The position numbers and the translations under genes were made by a program. A DNA stretch of 64,000 nucleotides from Inonotus obliquus. Its lineage: Eukaryota; Basidiomycota; Agaricomycetes; Hymenochaetales; Hymenochaetaceae. The notes beneath the pieces are model-generated. The model worked only from the letters and a program-made list of their open reading frames with translations. It searched no databases and was not told the origin of the DNA. The stretch covers positions 1,364,001 to 1,428,000 of the forward strand of contig JAJHTX010000013.1 of the NCBI GenBank assembly GCA_032164295.1, given 5' to 3'. Positions 22,619-33,210 of this stretch are shown here, piece by piece. How positions within the stretch are numbered: position 1 is the first letter of the stretch; every line of letters begins with the position of its first letter.

Positions 22619-24157
22619 ATGGGCGGTGCTAATAGTAAATCACAAGTTGAGGGGGAAGGATATGAGGTGCAGAGAAAACTTTGGGTTATGAAACATATTC
22701 TCGGATCTGGATACACCTCAGATGTCTATGTAAGTGCCCATGAGATCTCATCTCAAGCTAATGCTTCACCTTTTTATACCTTGACAGCTGGCTGAAGATA
22801 CCAGAAACCGTGGCCGTCTGGTAGCTCTCAAGAAGTTCAAAGTTGTGGATGACGAAGGAAGGTCGCTTAGAAAACATTCAACGAGGGAGATTTCAATTCT
22901 TGAACGAGTTGGAGTTGCTGGTCTGCATAAGAACATCGTACGTTCTGCTCCACATCGAGAAGCTAGCTAGGAGACTTATGACTGGTGTTTGCAGATACGG
23001 TATTTTGATACATACATGGATGGAGCTCGCACTGTACTCGTCCTTGAGTACGCAGCTGGAGGGGCTTTGATTGATCGCTTGATACGAAAGGGTAAATTCT
23101 CTGAGAAGCATGTCAGCAATATAATGTTGTGAGTGCATCTATTGATAATTGATAACATCGTGCAGACGGTTAACAGACAGGTGTCGTCTGGGGTGGAATT
23201 TCTGCATACGATTGACCCGCCAGTATTACACGGGGATATAAAGTGAAGTCATTTTCACTGAGTCTTGAAGATGGCTGGTAATCTAAAATGTTTTTGATAC
23301 ATTCCTTTATTACTGCTTGTCCTGCTCGACCTGTATAGACCCAGTAACATTATGCTTAAATCGAAAGACGACTTCCCAGGTATTATCAAGCTTTCGGATT
23401 TTGGCCAGTGAGTGCTGGCCCGTCATGTACACGTTTACGTCCTTTCACTTATTGTCCAGCTCGTGTGAACTCATACCACCAAACGACAAAGTAAGGTACA
23501 AGGGAGCGACTCATGGATACCAGTCACCCGAGCAGGTTTCTGAAAAAGTATCCGGGCTACCGAGTGATATCTGGTGCATAGGGTCAGTAACGAAAACACA
23601 ATTCTCCACTTTGGTTCCTGCTGACCACATAGCTGTCATTCATGTAACTCTCCCGTGAAACAGGGTAACCGCTCTATACATACTGACAGGGGAACTTCTG
23701 TTTTGGAAAGAAGAAAGTTATGATTTCGATTTCGATTTCCGAAGTAATAAGGCGTATAAACGCATCTCGCACCACGGTAGGCCGTCACGGTCCTAATATC
23801 AGCTACTGAAAGTTAACGGGTGAACTAATGAGTCCTGAAGGTCGCACTTTTACGGAAAAGCTCCTACAGAAACGGCCTGAGGATCGACCCAATGCAACGG
23901 AGGTTTGTGAACTCGCCGAAGAAGTAGGGTCTCTCTGATATTGAAACATTCCTCGACTGAAATAATGCTCTATTCTCCCGTAGTGGCACAACCACGCTTC
24001 ACATGAAGAGACGTTGGATGGGACTACGCTTAAGAGGTTTAAGAACCGACTAAAGACCTTGATTAGTAGAGCTAGTAGAGGTAGAGGTCTCAAACGCGGG
24101 CAAAGAAATACGTTGGATGCATCACCGGGAAGGCCTTCAAAGCACAACAATCATTAA
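22619..24157 (+). CDS. Serine/threonine kinase K1, predicted N-myristoylated
   Basis: Eukaryotic protein kinase in about nine short exons. Motifs in order: Gly-loop GSGYTSDVY, VALKKF (ATP lysine), REISILERV (helix C Glu), EYAAGGALIDRL (hinge), HGDIKPSNIML (catalytic loop with HGD in place of HRD), LSDFG (metal binding), GYQSPEQ (APE-like), SDIWCIG and DRPNATEV (subdomain XI Arg). All catalytic residues appear intact. The protein opens MGGANSKSQ, a good N-myristoylation consensus (Gly2, Ser6, Lys7) that K2-K4 lack, so membrane anchoring is inferred. The final exon, starting WHNHASHEETLDG, is a basic tail ending at TAA 24155-24157. K2, K3 and K4 are paralogs at 42.9-49.9 kb. The substrate and kinase group are unknown; it does not match a conserved fungal kinase I recognise. 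Confidence 0.8.
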
Positions 24158-25284
24158 GTACCGCCCGTTCGGGAAGGTGATGGTGGCGGAATGAGGTTAC
24201 GTAGCTCCTCTGGCATCGTGTCATGGTTTCTAGAAGTATACCGAAACGCCGAGCGTAAATTTGGTATCAGTATTTGTTATTACAATCTTGATGTCTTATA
24301 ATAGTACCATTGTAAGATTAGTGGATTAAGAATGCTGGATCGCAGAGATAGTCCCTCAACGCGCGTGAGTTGATGCTCCGATCTCAAGGATGCAGGGGAT
24401 TGAGGCACCGACTCGGTCCCCCCTATGCGAAAGTGTGATGCTCAGCCTCCTATATATCTCAATCTATGCCCACTATTACAAATTTCACAAATTGTTTCAC
24501 TGTGACAAGCCAATAGTCAGTACAATTGTTTTTACTGGAACGAGCCAACTCAAACACTAAGATAAATTGACTCGGTCGAAGTGGCTCACTGGGAAACGGC
24601 AATCCGGGTAGGTTACTTTTAAATGAGATTGCACGGTGGGCGAAGGATACATAGACATCGCGAATGTGCCATCGAATGCAGTATTTAACGCGAATCTAAT
24701 TAAGAGGGACAATGCACAAAAATTCCATGCAAGAAGTGAAGCACGACTGAATGCATACAATAGATATGCATTCAGCCTTTGGTTGCCAAATACTCCGTGT
24801 CGAAGAAAATGAGTACGGATAATATAGACAAAGCTATCACACTGGCATGGGCTTCTCATTGGATCTGTATGCGATAGGGCAAGTCTACTATCCGCCCGGA
24901 TGCATATAGGAATCTAGAGGGAAAATATCCGCGCTGAACCGGACATTTTTTTTGAAAACCTGCTTTATCTCCGGGAGTGTCCTTTCAACCAGGTTCCGAT
25001 GATTATTTTTAGAATCCTACGAGCTCTCCAGCATTTCTGTGCATTCTCATTTTTTCCACCCCAATCTTCTCCTGAGTCATTCAACTGTTTTAGTGGTTGA
25101 TATACCCAGGCCTTGCCGAGGTAGTCGCAGCAGACTTGTGGTGCGTAATACCTCTGTGTTTCTTCCTTTCTAGCTAGAGATAGAACGGGATTCCAAAAGT
25201 GAGCATCTTGATAGCTACCGTTCATGACATGGTCACTAACGACAAGGAAAAAGAACGGATGCTATAATCAACACGTTACTTGCC
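24158..25284. other. K1 downstream flank
   Basis: Up to about 24972 this is the duplicated 3' flank shared with the K4 unit. The remainder is single-copy intergenic DNA ending at the transposon at 25285. Open frames on the minus strand at 24557-24859 and 50498-50902 are antisense to the same repeat and are not supported as genes. Confidence 0.5.
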
Positions 25285-25501
25285 TAAGGGTCAGTTCGGT
25301 GCAAATCGTTAGCAGTCGTTAGCACTCCACAATGTAACGCGTGACAATTTAGAGCACTCCACGCAAGCCAACATTGATGGAAATTGGTGTGACAGGTTTG
25401 TGACATTCTTTAGCTAACGACTGAGCTAACGATTCGGGGGCCCGTTTGGGTGCTAACGGCTGCTAAGGAGGCGCTAACGATTTGCACCGAACTGACCCTT
25501 A
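25285..25501. mobile_element. MITE with 27-bp perfect terminal inverted repeats and TA target duplication
   Basis: The element (25287-25499, 213 bp) begins agggtcagttcggtgcaaat and ends with its exact inverse complement; the perfect inverted repeat is 27 bp. It is flanked by TA on both sides (25285-25286, 25500-25501). Inner subterminal copies of gttagcac and its complement extend the symmetry. There is no coding capacity. TA duplication suggests mobilisation by a Tc1/mariner-type or similar transposase; the superfamily is inference. Confidence 0.85.
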
Positions 25502-25505
25502 CTCA

Positions 25506-26181
25506 CTATCGCCTAGGGCTCCGCAGCGTATCTTATAAGATACGCGCGGATATTTTCAGTCGCATCCGCATCCGGGCGTATATATCCGCCCGGATATTTC
25601 ATGGCTGCTATCAGATCCGGCTCCGCGCGTATCTTATAAGGCGTATCCGGCATATCCGCGACCAAGGTTAATATTTTACTTAAAGAGCAAAAAAATGGCC
25701 CAGGACCTTCCAACGTGCATATAACGAATTGCCATTGGTGCTTTTGAGACAACACAATGTCAACGAATGGTCAATATGGTGATTGGTGAAGGTCCAAATG
25801 TGTAATCCCGCCGTCACCCAACCAGATTCTTGGCAGTAACGTCTGACTAATCATTTCTAGGGTTCAATTACTTGATATGACATGGAAACCTAGTGAAATG
25901 AACACAAACCCCGGCTTGCCAAAAGGTTCTGGCTCTTTGGAGGGTCATTCGACTAATTAAATTCCATGTATTTCATTATTATTTTGTCATCCTTGAGCCC
26001 CCCAGGGTAGATGGCGTATAAGCGCGGATACGGCGGATTTCCAATGTCATAAGTATCCGGTTCCGCGCGTATATATCCGCCCGGATATTTGCCCTCCAAA
26101 ACTCATCCGCATCCGGGCGGATAGCGGATCCGGGATATCTTATCCGGGATATCCGATCCGCTGCGGAGCCCTAATATCGCC
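25506..26181. mobile_element. Non-autonomous hAT-like transposon
   Basis: Element 25514-26173 (660 bp) has termini tagggctccgcagcg and its inverse complement, with an 8-bp flank that matches at seven positions (ctatcgcc 25506-25513, atatcgcc 26174-26181). TAGGG ends and an 8-bp duplication are hAT hallmarks. Both subterminal regions are packed with copies of atatccgcccggatat-like palindromes and of the 10-mer catccgcatc, as expected for transposase-binding sites. No transposase frame lies inside, so it depends on a source elsewhere. It begins 13 bp after the neighbouring MITE. Confidence 0.85.
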
Positions 26182-26905
26182 TTCTCCGCAAGTTGTCTCA
26201 TCACAGTACGTTCGTCAAAATAATATAGAGATGTAACTGACGTCCGGTTATAGTTCGCCACCATGCCTCACAACTACGCTTTCATGCCCTTCTATTTCTG
26301 CCTCTCCAAACGTACGTTCTTCTTGTGAATCTCAGTTGATCATCTCATGACTCTTTCTTATAAATGATTATCTCCGTCCTTCTAGTATACTTCAATTCTC
26401 TGCTTGCGACGTTGAACGCACGTAATAGCCTAAGTCTGCTAGAGCAAGAAACCCGGAGCGTAACGCGTATCAACTCCCGGGGATAATAAAAGTTGCGCCT
26501 CTGGCTTCTCCCAAACACCAGGATTCATTTGGAACACTTGATGCTGAGAAGGACGCCTCGGGTGGGAGTAGGCTGGTCTGATTCAAACTATACATATGTA
26601 TTTGCGGTTTCATTAGCTGATCCGTCTGCCTTGTGAATAGGACAACAGAACGCTTCACGCCATTGTCTGAGTGAGGGTAGCATATTTTTATGGCACCACC
26701 ATTGCACTATATTTCCCCGAAATTTACGCTACATTCGCTATTTACATAATCATATACATATGTCCATCAAGTGCATCGTTTTTCAGTTATTAATCCGATC
26801 GCGGGATGATGCTATTGCTCATGATACAGATACGTGTCTGGTCGTACATAGTGCGGGTATTAGTGCAACAAAAGCGATTCTAAATTACGTTATACGCAGC
26901 TCACT
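26182..26905. other. Intergenic region
   Basis: About 700 bases between the hAT-like element and the 3' end of the MCP2-like gene. I see no supported gene or repeat. Confidence 0.5.
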
Positions 26906-28612
26906 TCAACCTTCAAACAAATCATGATTAAGCTCGACCCCGAAACTCTTTGCTATCTCTCTAGCCGCATTCTCCAGATCGCTTTCCATACCCTCACCCA
27001 GTCCCAAGAGTTGTCGAATTCGGCTCATGTAGAATACAATGTCACTTGAAAGAAGCACAGCGCGGAATATGAGGTGTCGAAACCATTGGCGTAGTCGAGT
27101 TCGGAACGAAAGGTCGTTGTCTTCCACGAGAGCTCGTGAGGCACAGAGAGACATAATCTTTACTCTGTTTACGGGACTCCCTAGCATTTGGTTGTCCGCT
27201 TGTAGAATACGTATAGACCGACCAAGGAAAAGTAATGCACGAGGCCATATCCGTTCATCTCCAAGGACGTCACGCAAATTCTTGCGCATCCTTTCTTGCA
27301 TAATAAATGCACGCGTAGCTTCATCTGCATCCTCGGGTAGAGCGGAGAACAGTTCCTTCGTAGATTGGTATGGTTGCATCAAAACAGCACTGGCAATTGC
27401 ATCTGCGTCACGGATACCCCAATTTGCTGATATTCGTCGTAAAGTGTTATTATCGAAAGTTATAAGTGCAGTCCAGAATTCAGCGTATTCATGTCGAAAA
27501 GAGGGTTCCAGATGGACGTAAAGGCCATGATCGAGTAGAACTACTTGGGGTGCGCCAGAATGTAATCGTCGAATGAGTATATTGCCTGGGTGAGGATCCG
27601 CATGAACATCCCCCCATTGGAATATCTGCTTAGAGAAAAGCTCGATGGTCGAGCGCATAACCTCCGAAAGTGGAACATTGAGCCCAGCTGAAGAGGTCAA
27701 AGCCTCCTTGTCCGAAAGCCGTACGCCATTGATCCATTCCGCCGTCATCACTCTCCGCGTCGAGAGTTCGTGGTAAACTTCAGGAACATACACACGTCCT
27801 CGTAAACTCGAATCGGCCTGAATACGGGCGGCTGTTCGTTCAGCGTTTCGAGCCTCGTTCAAGAAGTCGGTTTCGGACTTGAGACGGTCCGAAATGTATG
27901 GTACCATCGCGTACAGAGGGAGGTCAAAGAAGTATTCGTAAAGATACATGACTGCGCCAAAGGCCCACATATCCCAGTTGACTTGCTGAGCGATCTCCTT
28001 CTTCTGAATCTTCACTGCAACGATACGGCCATCCGGAAGTCGCGCCTTGTGGACTTGAGCGATGCTAGCACTTGCCCTCGCCGTCCTTTCAATCTCGCCA
28101 AACACCTCGTCCGGTTCCCTGCCACCGAACTCTTCACGAATGACCCGCTCAACATCTTTCCAGTCGTTCTGTGGAGCGTCGTCAAAGAATCGCGCAAACT
28201 TCCTTTGGAACTCCGGAGGGAGAACCGCAGACTGCATAGCGATGGCTTGCCCTATCTTGAGATAAAGTCCGCCATTCGCGCGAAGAAGGTTGTATATCCG
28301 ATCCGCATTCCGTGCATGAAGCGCGACTATTGACTCGGCGAAAGGTGGGTGAGGCTGGAAGTTGATCTTGTAGTCTGCGGCGACCACTGCTCCGGTCATG
28401 AATGTTCTGAAAGTTCGAGTAAGAGAGGAGGCGTTCAGCTCCTGGTCAGCAATGTAGACTGCTCCTGCGCCGAGAATGAAGTACGCCGGTCTCCTCAGCC
28501 TCAGGAGTCTCGACACTGAGCTGGGGATTGGAGAAGAGAAGAACCATCTCCTGGCACGGAAAGCCTGCCTTCCGGCTACCCCCTTGTAGACCAGGCCTAG
28601 AAGGTGGGTCAT
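26906..28612 (-). CDS. MCP2: Mitochondrial ABC1/ADCK1-type atypical kinase (Mcp2-like)
   Basis: Intronless frame of 568 residues, ATG at 28612. UbiB/ABC1-family proteins are atypical kinases; the ADCK1/Mcp2 branch sits in mitochondria and affects lipid homeostasis and coenzyme Q distribution. Family signatures are clear: LLRANGGLYLKIGQ (the KxGQ motif), AMQSAVLPPEF, the Ala-rich loop SASIAQVHKA, VAVKIQ (ATP lysine), ETDFLNEARNAERT, WINGVRLSD, HADPHPGNIL (catalytic loop Asp and Asn) and VLLDHGLYV (metal-binding DHG). The N-terminus is basic with a hydrophobic helix near residues 43-58 (AYFILGAGAVYIAD), consistent with a mitochondrial signal-anchor. Its long opposite-strand open frames are shadows. 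The 28613-28961 gap contains its promoter. Confidence 0.92.
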   Translation of the reverse strand: MTHLLGLVYKGVAGRQAFRARRWFFSSPIPSSVSRLLRLRRPAYFILGAGAVYIADQELNASSLTRTFRTFMTGAVVAADYKINFQPHPPFAESIVALHARNADRIYNLLRANGGLYLKIGQAIAMQSAVLPPEFQRKFARFFDDAPQNDWKDVERVIREEFGGREPDEVFGEIERTARASASIAQVHKARLPDGRIVAVKIQKKEIAQQVNWDMWAFGAVMYLYEYFFDLPLYAMVPYISDRLKSETDFLNEARNAERTAARIQADSSLRGRVYVPEVYHELSTRRVMTAEWINGVRLSDKEALTSSAGLNVPLSEVMRSTIELFSKQIFQWGDVHADPHPGNILIRRLHSGAPQVVLLDHGLYVHLEPSFRHEYAEFWTALITFDNNTLRRISANWGIRDADAIASAVLMQPYQSTKELFSALPEDADEATRAFIMQERMRKNLRDVLGDERIWPRALLFLGRSIRILQADNQMLGSPVNRVKIMSLCASRALVEDNDLSFRTRLRQWFRHLIFRAVLLSSDIVFYMSRIRQLLGLGEGMESDLENAAREIAKSFGVELNHDLFEG

Positions 28613-28961
28613 CGAGTACGTACGAGGTGCAGACGGTCAAATCGACTCATGGACCTGAGTAGCTAACTCTGAAAGAGGATTGTAGGGAGCAGTCACGCAA
28701 AAGATAGCACCGAAAGGAATACAGTTTGCCAGGGTCCTGAAAGATGTCCAAGAGCGAAGAGCAAGAGCGGACTGCGCGACTTTTGAACGGACGGACGCGA
28801 AATATCGTTGCGCACGTGACTTGCATTGGTAAGGGACGTGCGGACTTTTACTTCTTGATTGAAATACTCACTACAGTGGCGCAGTTTGATTCTTGTCCTT
28901 TCATTTAATATCTACCATAAGCCCAAGATAATTTCTGTCCTACAGAAAACTTCTACTTGTC

Positions 28962-30783
28962 CTAGCGGCCCTCAATGTCAGGCGGAGACTTGGGACCCCC
29001 TTTGAAGCCTTGATCAGGCTGCCAGCATTCTACAAATGTTCCATCTACGCTGACATCCTCTCCTATACGTCCAGGGTACGTAGGTCGAGATATGTCCACT
29101 GTGAGCGTTAATGCTCCACTTTTGTCCTTGTTCCGCGCCTTATCCTCTCCTAATTGACGCAAATTTAGCATCAGCCTGCATATCATGAGCGTTGTGATGA
29201 CGTTTGTAAAGGGTGCATTTGCAAATCGCAGATCTTCCTAGATGGAGATTGTATTAGATGAACAAGCCTGGCTTATATAGCACTGAACGTACAGGAGCGA
29301 TCTATGGGTCAAGGTTGTTTGTGTGAGAATTTCTCACTGATGGTGTAAGTGGAAATTGCTCACAATATAAGTGATGACGTTAGCAATGTTTGCAATGAAA
29401 ATCACTCTATGAATGGATGAGAATGATGAGAAGAGCCTATCTTCGTGCAACGTCGTCGAGACCTACAGGAAGTACATGATTCCTAATGATAAGGAAAAAA
29501 CGAAAGTCAGATTCAACCCCACTCTCCCTCAGGCAAATGAAGCAACGAACCGTCTCGTAGCAAGACTGTTAGAATACTATCCTTAGTCTTGACGATTCGT
29601 CGTAGTCGGAGTGTTCCGTAGAGCGTCATAATGAAAATCAGAGTCGGGAAGACAAGCTGGCCTGTCCAGAAAGCGGCAAATTCTTTTGGGAGGAAGAAAC
29701 TCAGCCAAGGCTTGGCAACTTGAAAAAGCCCCACGTACTGATTCCTCTGTAAATGTAATAGGTTAGCCACGAGAGAATCTTCGGTTGAATATGTAGGAGA
29801 GATAGACTTACTCGTTCTCTTTTCCCGTTAGTATACAACCAGTCAAGCCTGTAATACACGATGCTTTGTTATAACGAGACTGAAGTTATTCAGGGGCTTA
29901 CTCACCGTCTGGGAGAACAACAGATACGCCTCCCGCCACCGCCCACTATTCGACATTCAGACACGGCCAGGAATTGTATTGAATAAAGACTTACACTTTC
30001 TACCGTTATCTCTGCAATAAAGACAGGGAGAAGTACCGCAATCACCCACTGAATAATCATAAACCATATAGAAGGAACATGATGAGAGGATAACTTACCC
30101 ACGCGCGCCCGTATAGGGCGTAGACTCGCATTGATAGTGTTATACCGGAGGCTACGTTGGAAATAATTTGCATCACTCCGGGAAATTTTACGAAACGTGC
30201 GCATCTATCCACAGCTTAACCAGAAAGAGGTTTTGATAGTGCGAACCATGCTTACTGCTATTATAAAGGTTCGCAATTGGTTGGTGAGGTTCAATCGCAA
30301 AAATAAATGGAAAAGTATACCTCGTGGGTATAGGGATAATAAAATCCTGAAAGCTTCGGCATAAGAAAACTTATCATGACCTAAAGTTAGTTCACTCACC
30401 AATCAACGTTGGGAAGAGAGAAAACAGCAGAGTGTATCGATTCTACAGAATGAGTTTCGGTCAGTTCATAGAGCAAATTGGGACCGGCTGCTGAAGTGTA
30501 CTCACCAGAAACCACAGAAGAGTCACAAAAGTGAGCTTTCTGCTCCAGAACGTCTCGACTTCTTTATCGAATGTGATGAGGTATTCAAATATAGCTATAG
30601 CTGTTTTTGCTTCATTATTTGACTCGAATTCCGGCATGCACCATCGGTTTCTGACTTACCGTAGCTCCCTGTGGCGTATCGCTGAACGGCCGTTCTGAAG
30701 CAATATCCACTATCAGTGAGACAAACATGTAGACAGCAATTGGAAGATACCTACAAATGCTGGACCGCTGTGACTATGTCCAT
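28962..30783 (-). CDS. Multi-pass membrane protein, DUF6533 type
   Basis: Agaricomycete-specific integral membrane family of unknown function. Chosen start ATG 30783 (MDIVTAVQHLTAVQRYATG); splicing then gives SYAIAIFEYLITFDKEVETF and WSRKLTFVTLLWFLNRYTLL, the DUF6533 signature. Later exons give VMQIISNVASGITLSMRVYA with LYGRAW, then VIAVLLPVFIAEITVES, QLVFPTLIFIMTLYGTLRLR, SILTVLLRDGIMYFL, VIFIANIANVITYI and LRFANAPFTNVITTLMICRL with MLNLRQL. This is the usual order ending at the last helix and RLMLNLR motif. The cytosolic tail ends in DIEGR and TAG at 28964-28962. About ten introns are required. Domain order is unambiguous; some inner exon edges are approximate. Confidence 0.83.
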
Positions 30784-32169
30784 CCAGTACTATGCGAGGA
30801 TGCGAAATGCCGGTCTGGAGGTCAAGAGAAGGGGGGGATGAAGAGTTGTGATTAGTGATTGCACAAGTTCTCGAGGACGACCTTAAAGAGTCCATCAAAA
30901 TCCTACTTAGAATGCCAAGTTACGAATATGGTCCAAAATTCCCTGAACATCGCGTGCATCTGCATGCTCCAGACTGCAGAGATCAGTTGGTGGTCATGGA
31001 CGAGTTTGATACGGAGCGCTTCCAGCGTTCGGATCTGCACTGTTCCCGGTTCTTTGAGGTTTCATGATTCTCACCAAGTTTAAACTTGAGGCTTCTTTGA
31101 TGATGGCGGTGCCTGTCTTCCAAGCGACAATCAGTGTTCCCTGATACTTCCGCACATCATTGGAGTGGTGGGAAACATATCATGTGCGCGCTGAGAATAA
31201 ACACTGGAGGGCGAGATGAGAAAAGCTCGAGTCGGCGGCATGGGCTGTGATTTGGTCGATATGCTGAAAAGTATGCGGATCACGGCGCAGCCTTGATCAA
31301 ATTTAGAATTGCGCATAGCCACTCACAATTTTATCCGCTTACCTGAAAACTTATCGCCGCAAAGTAGTTGTAGCCAATCGTTGAGCTCATTGTTACCATA
31401 CGACTGACATAAATAGAAAGCCCTCGCACTAGTCTCTCAGAGTTCGAGTTGGCAAGCCGGGATTAAGATTTCGGCACCGCTTTATTTAAAGGCATCCTCT
31501 TGCACGTTGTCGAGCGCCCAGATGGAAGAATCGGAGTCTCCTCCTTTCGTATATTCCGTGCACGAAGCCTTGCCATGTCAACAAATTAGACGGAAAGTTC
31601 ACATTGAGGCGCTGGTTTTGATGAAGCACGACTGTGCCTCGAGTGTCCCTATAAGTGATTGGAGTCGCGTGGTGCTGACCATTTGACCATGGTGCTTTGC
31701 ATTCCCGTGTATCGAGTGCCAAAGGAGGTAAAGCGTGTAGGGCCATGATTGCACCAGGTGGAGGCGCTGTAAGAAGTGCAACAGCTAAGAAAAGACATGC
31801 TGTAGCTAGCGCTATGTTGCCTTTGGACAATTATAAACCATCTTCAGAACCCACCGGAGATATACCGGATGATTGGACGGAGGTTTCTCTCGAAATGATG
31901 TTCTTGAAGACGATAAATATCACAGGCATCAGGTTAATAGTAGTGTTGCCATCCTATTACGCAGTAGCAAAGTCTCTCATATCTGAAAAGCTGATATCAG
32001 GATCGTTCTTTAAGTTGCGCTTGGGACAATGATGGTATACTCGGAGTCCTAGATGAGGGACGCGATGAAAGGTGCGGAGCGGACTGTCCAACTTGAGACT
32101 CATGAGAGTCCAAGAATGGTGAATTTGTACACGTGATCGGACCGAGGCAAAGTTTGAGTCTTGTCTTGC
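30784..32169. other. Gene-poor stretch upstream of the DUF6533 gene
   Basis: About 1.4 kb. A minus-strand frame at 31486-31830 has a hydrophobic stretch (IALATACLFLAVALLTAPPP) but no ATG before it, so it is not called. Other frames have no features. No gene is supported. Confidence 0.4.
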
Positions 32170-33210
32170 ACTGTAATTGGGGAGTGGCAATCTCCAAGTG
32201 CCGCGCGAGCCCCCTTTTTTTCAAGCGGAGTTGTAACATCTACCATATATGGTAAGAAACAGTGATCCATATTTACCGCCTTTCGATACAATGTACCAAT
32301 CCTTCATGAGACCAGATAATTAGCATTTTATGAGAAATATACCAGAGAATTAAATAAAGACATTCACTTGATATGATACTAGACAAATTAATACCAAAAT
32401 GAGCATACATAGCATGTTTTATTGTAGATTATTACCGGTCAACAGTACTCATGGTCTTGAACAAGGTCTTTGGTGATGTTGCTGGTTATTCATTTGTATA
32501 CACAGTGACTTTCTAATATGAATATATCAGAAGCATACTATCTGCTGTATTTTAAAGCTTGCTAAACTGATTCCTTGATGTAGATGGTGTCACTGTATGC
32601 ATCTCTGAGAAAGACTAAGATAAGCACTATGCAGTATCATTGATGGCATTTTTGGAGCTTGTACAGGTACCATGGTATATTTACTTGATTTATCAAATGA
32701 ATTTTGTGCTTACAGACATTTTGCAATATTTTCTTGCATTATTGCTCTTTTGCTGGTTCGTGCACCCATACAAATGCAATGTCACGTGACAGAGTTTTCC
32801 TTTATTCGGTGAGATTCAATGCACTCTTCGAACACTCAGAACTCACTGAATTTCTCAACGATTTCCATGTAAATGTACGAATCGCATTGTTTCATGACTA
32901 TCTTCATTTTGTTGAGAAAAAATTTTCAAGAAATTATCTAGTTCCTTAGATATGACCTAAAACTATACAATATCTCGGCGGATTTTAGTAAAAGTCGATT
33001 TCTTTTTTGAAGATATTGGTCTAAAGACATCAAAGACATGATATACACACTTATTACTAGTGATCTTTGTGATGTGGGAGGGTTACATGGAGTCGAATGT
33101 GTCTCTCAAAAACCGGTCATCGCTTATACTTAAGCGAGCTCCGGCACGACGCGGCAACAACCGTGAGAACGGTCGTTTTTTTGATAGGGATTGCCACTCC
33201 CCACTGTAAT
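32170..33210. mobile_element. AT-rich non-autonomous DNA transposon with 8-bp target duplication
   Basis: The 8-mer actgtaat is duplicated exactly at 32170-32177 and 33203-33210 and encloses a 1025-bp element. The element ends in inverted repeats (ggggagtggcaatc at the left, gattgccactcccc at the right). The interior is strongly AT-rich and has no long open frame. The 8-bp duplication fits the hAT superfamily, but the terminal sequence differs from the element at 25.5 kb, so it is a separate family. Subterminal CG-rich segments (32198-32215, 33140-33175) may be binding sites. Confidence 0.75.

Larger units (their letters stand above)
22340..24972 (+). repeat. Segmental duplication copy 1 (kinase K1 unit)
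   Basis: Shares upstream sequence (aaccaaattgccatataagg at 22376, also at 48233), the core promoter block, the 3' half of the kinase gene and about 800 bases of downstream non-coding DNA with copy 2 at 48215-50992. The downstream parts (24158-24972 and 50207-50992) are nearly identical apart from small indels. Similarity stops near the shared gaaaacctgc(t/a)ttatct. Confidence 0.85.

Noticed and set aside
24557..24859. Minus-strand frame conserved in the two duplicated kinase flanks (also 50498-50902)
   Set aside because: Its presence in both copies follows from the segmental duplication; the reading frame differs by indels and no start or domain is evident.
27039..27521. 160-codon frame on the plus strand inside the MCP2-like gene
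   Set aside because: It is antisense to a confidently identified 568-residue protein and has no recognisable features.
31486..31830. Possible small secreted protein with a hydrophobic N-terminal stretch
   Set aside because: No ATG precedes the hydrophobic segment in frame and no upstream exon supplying one was found.
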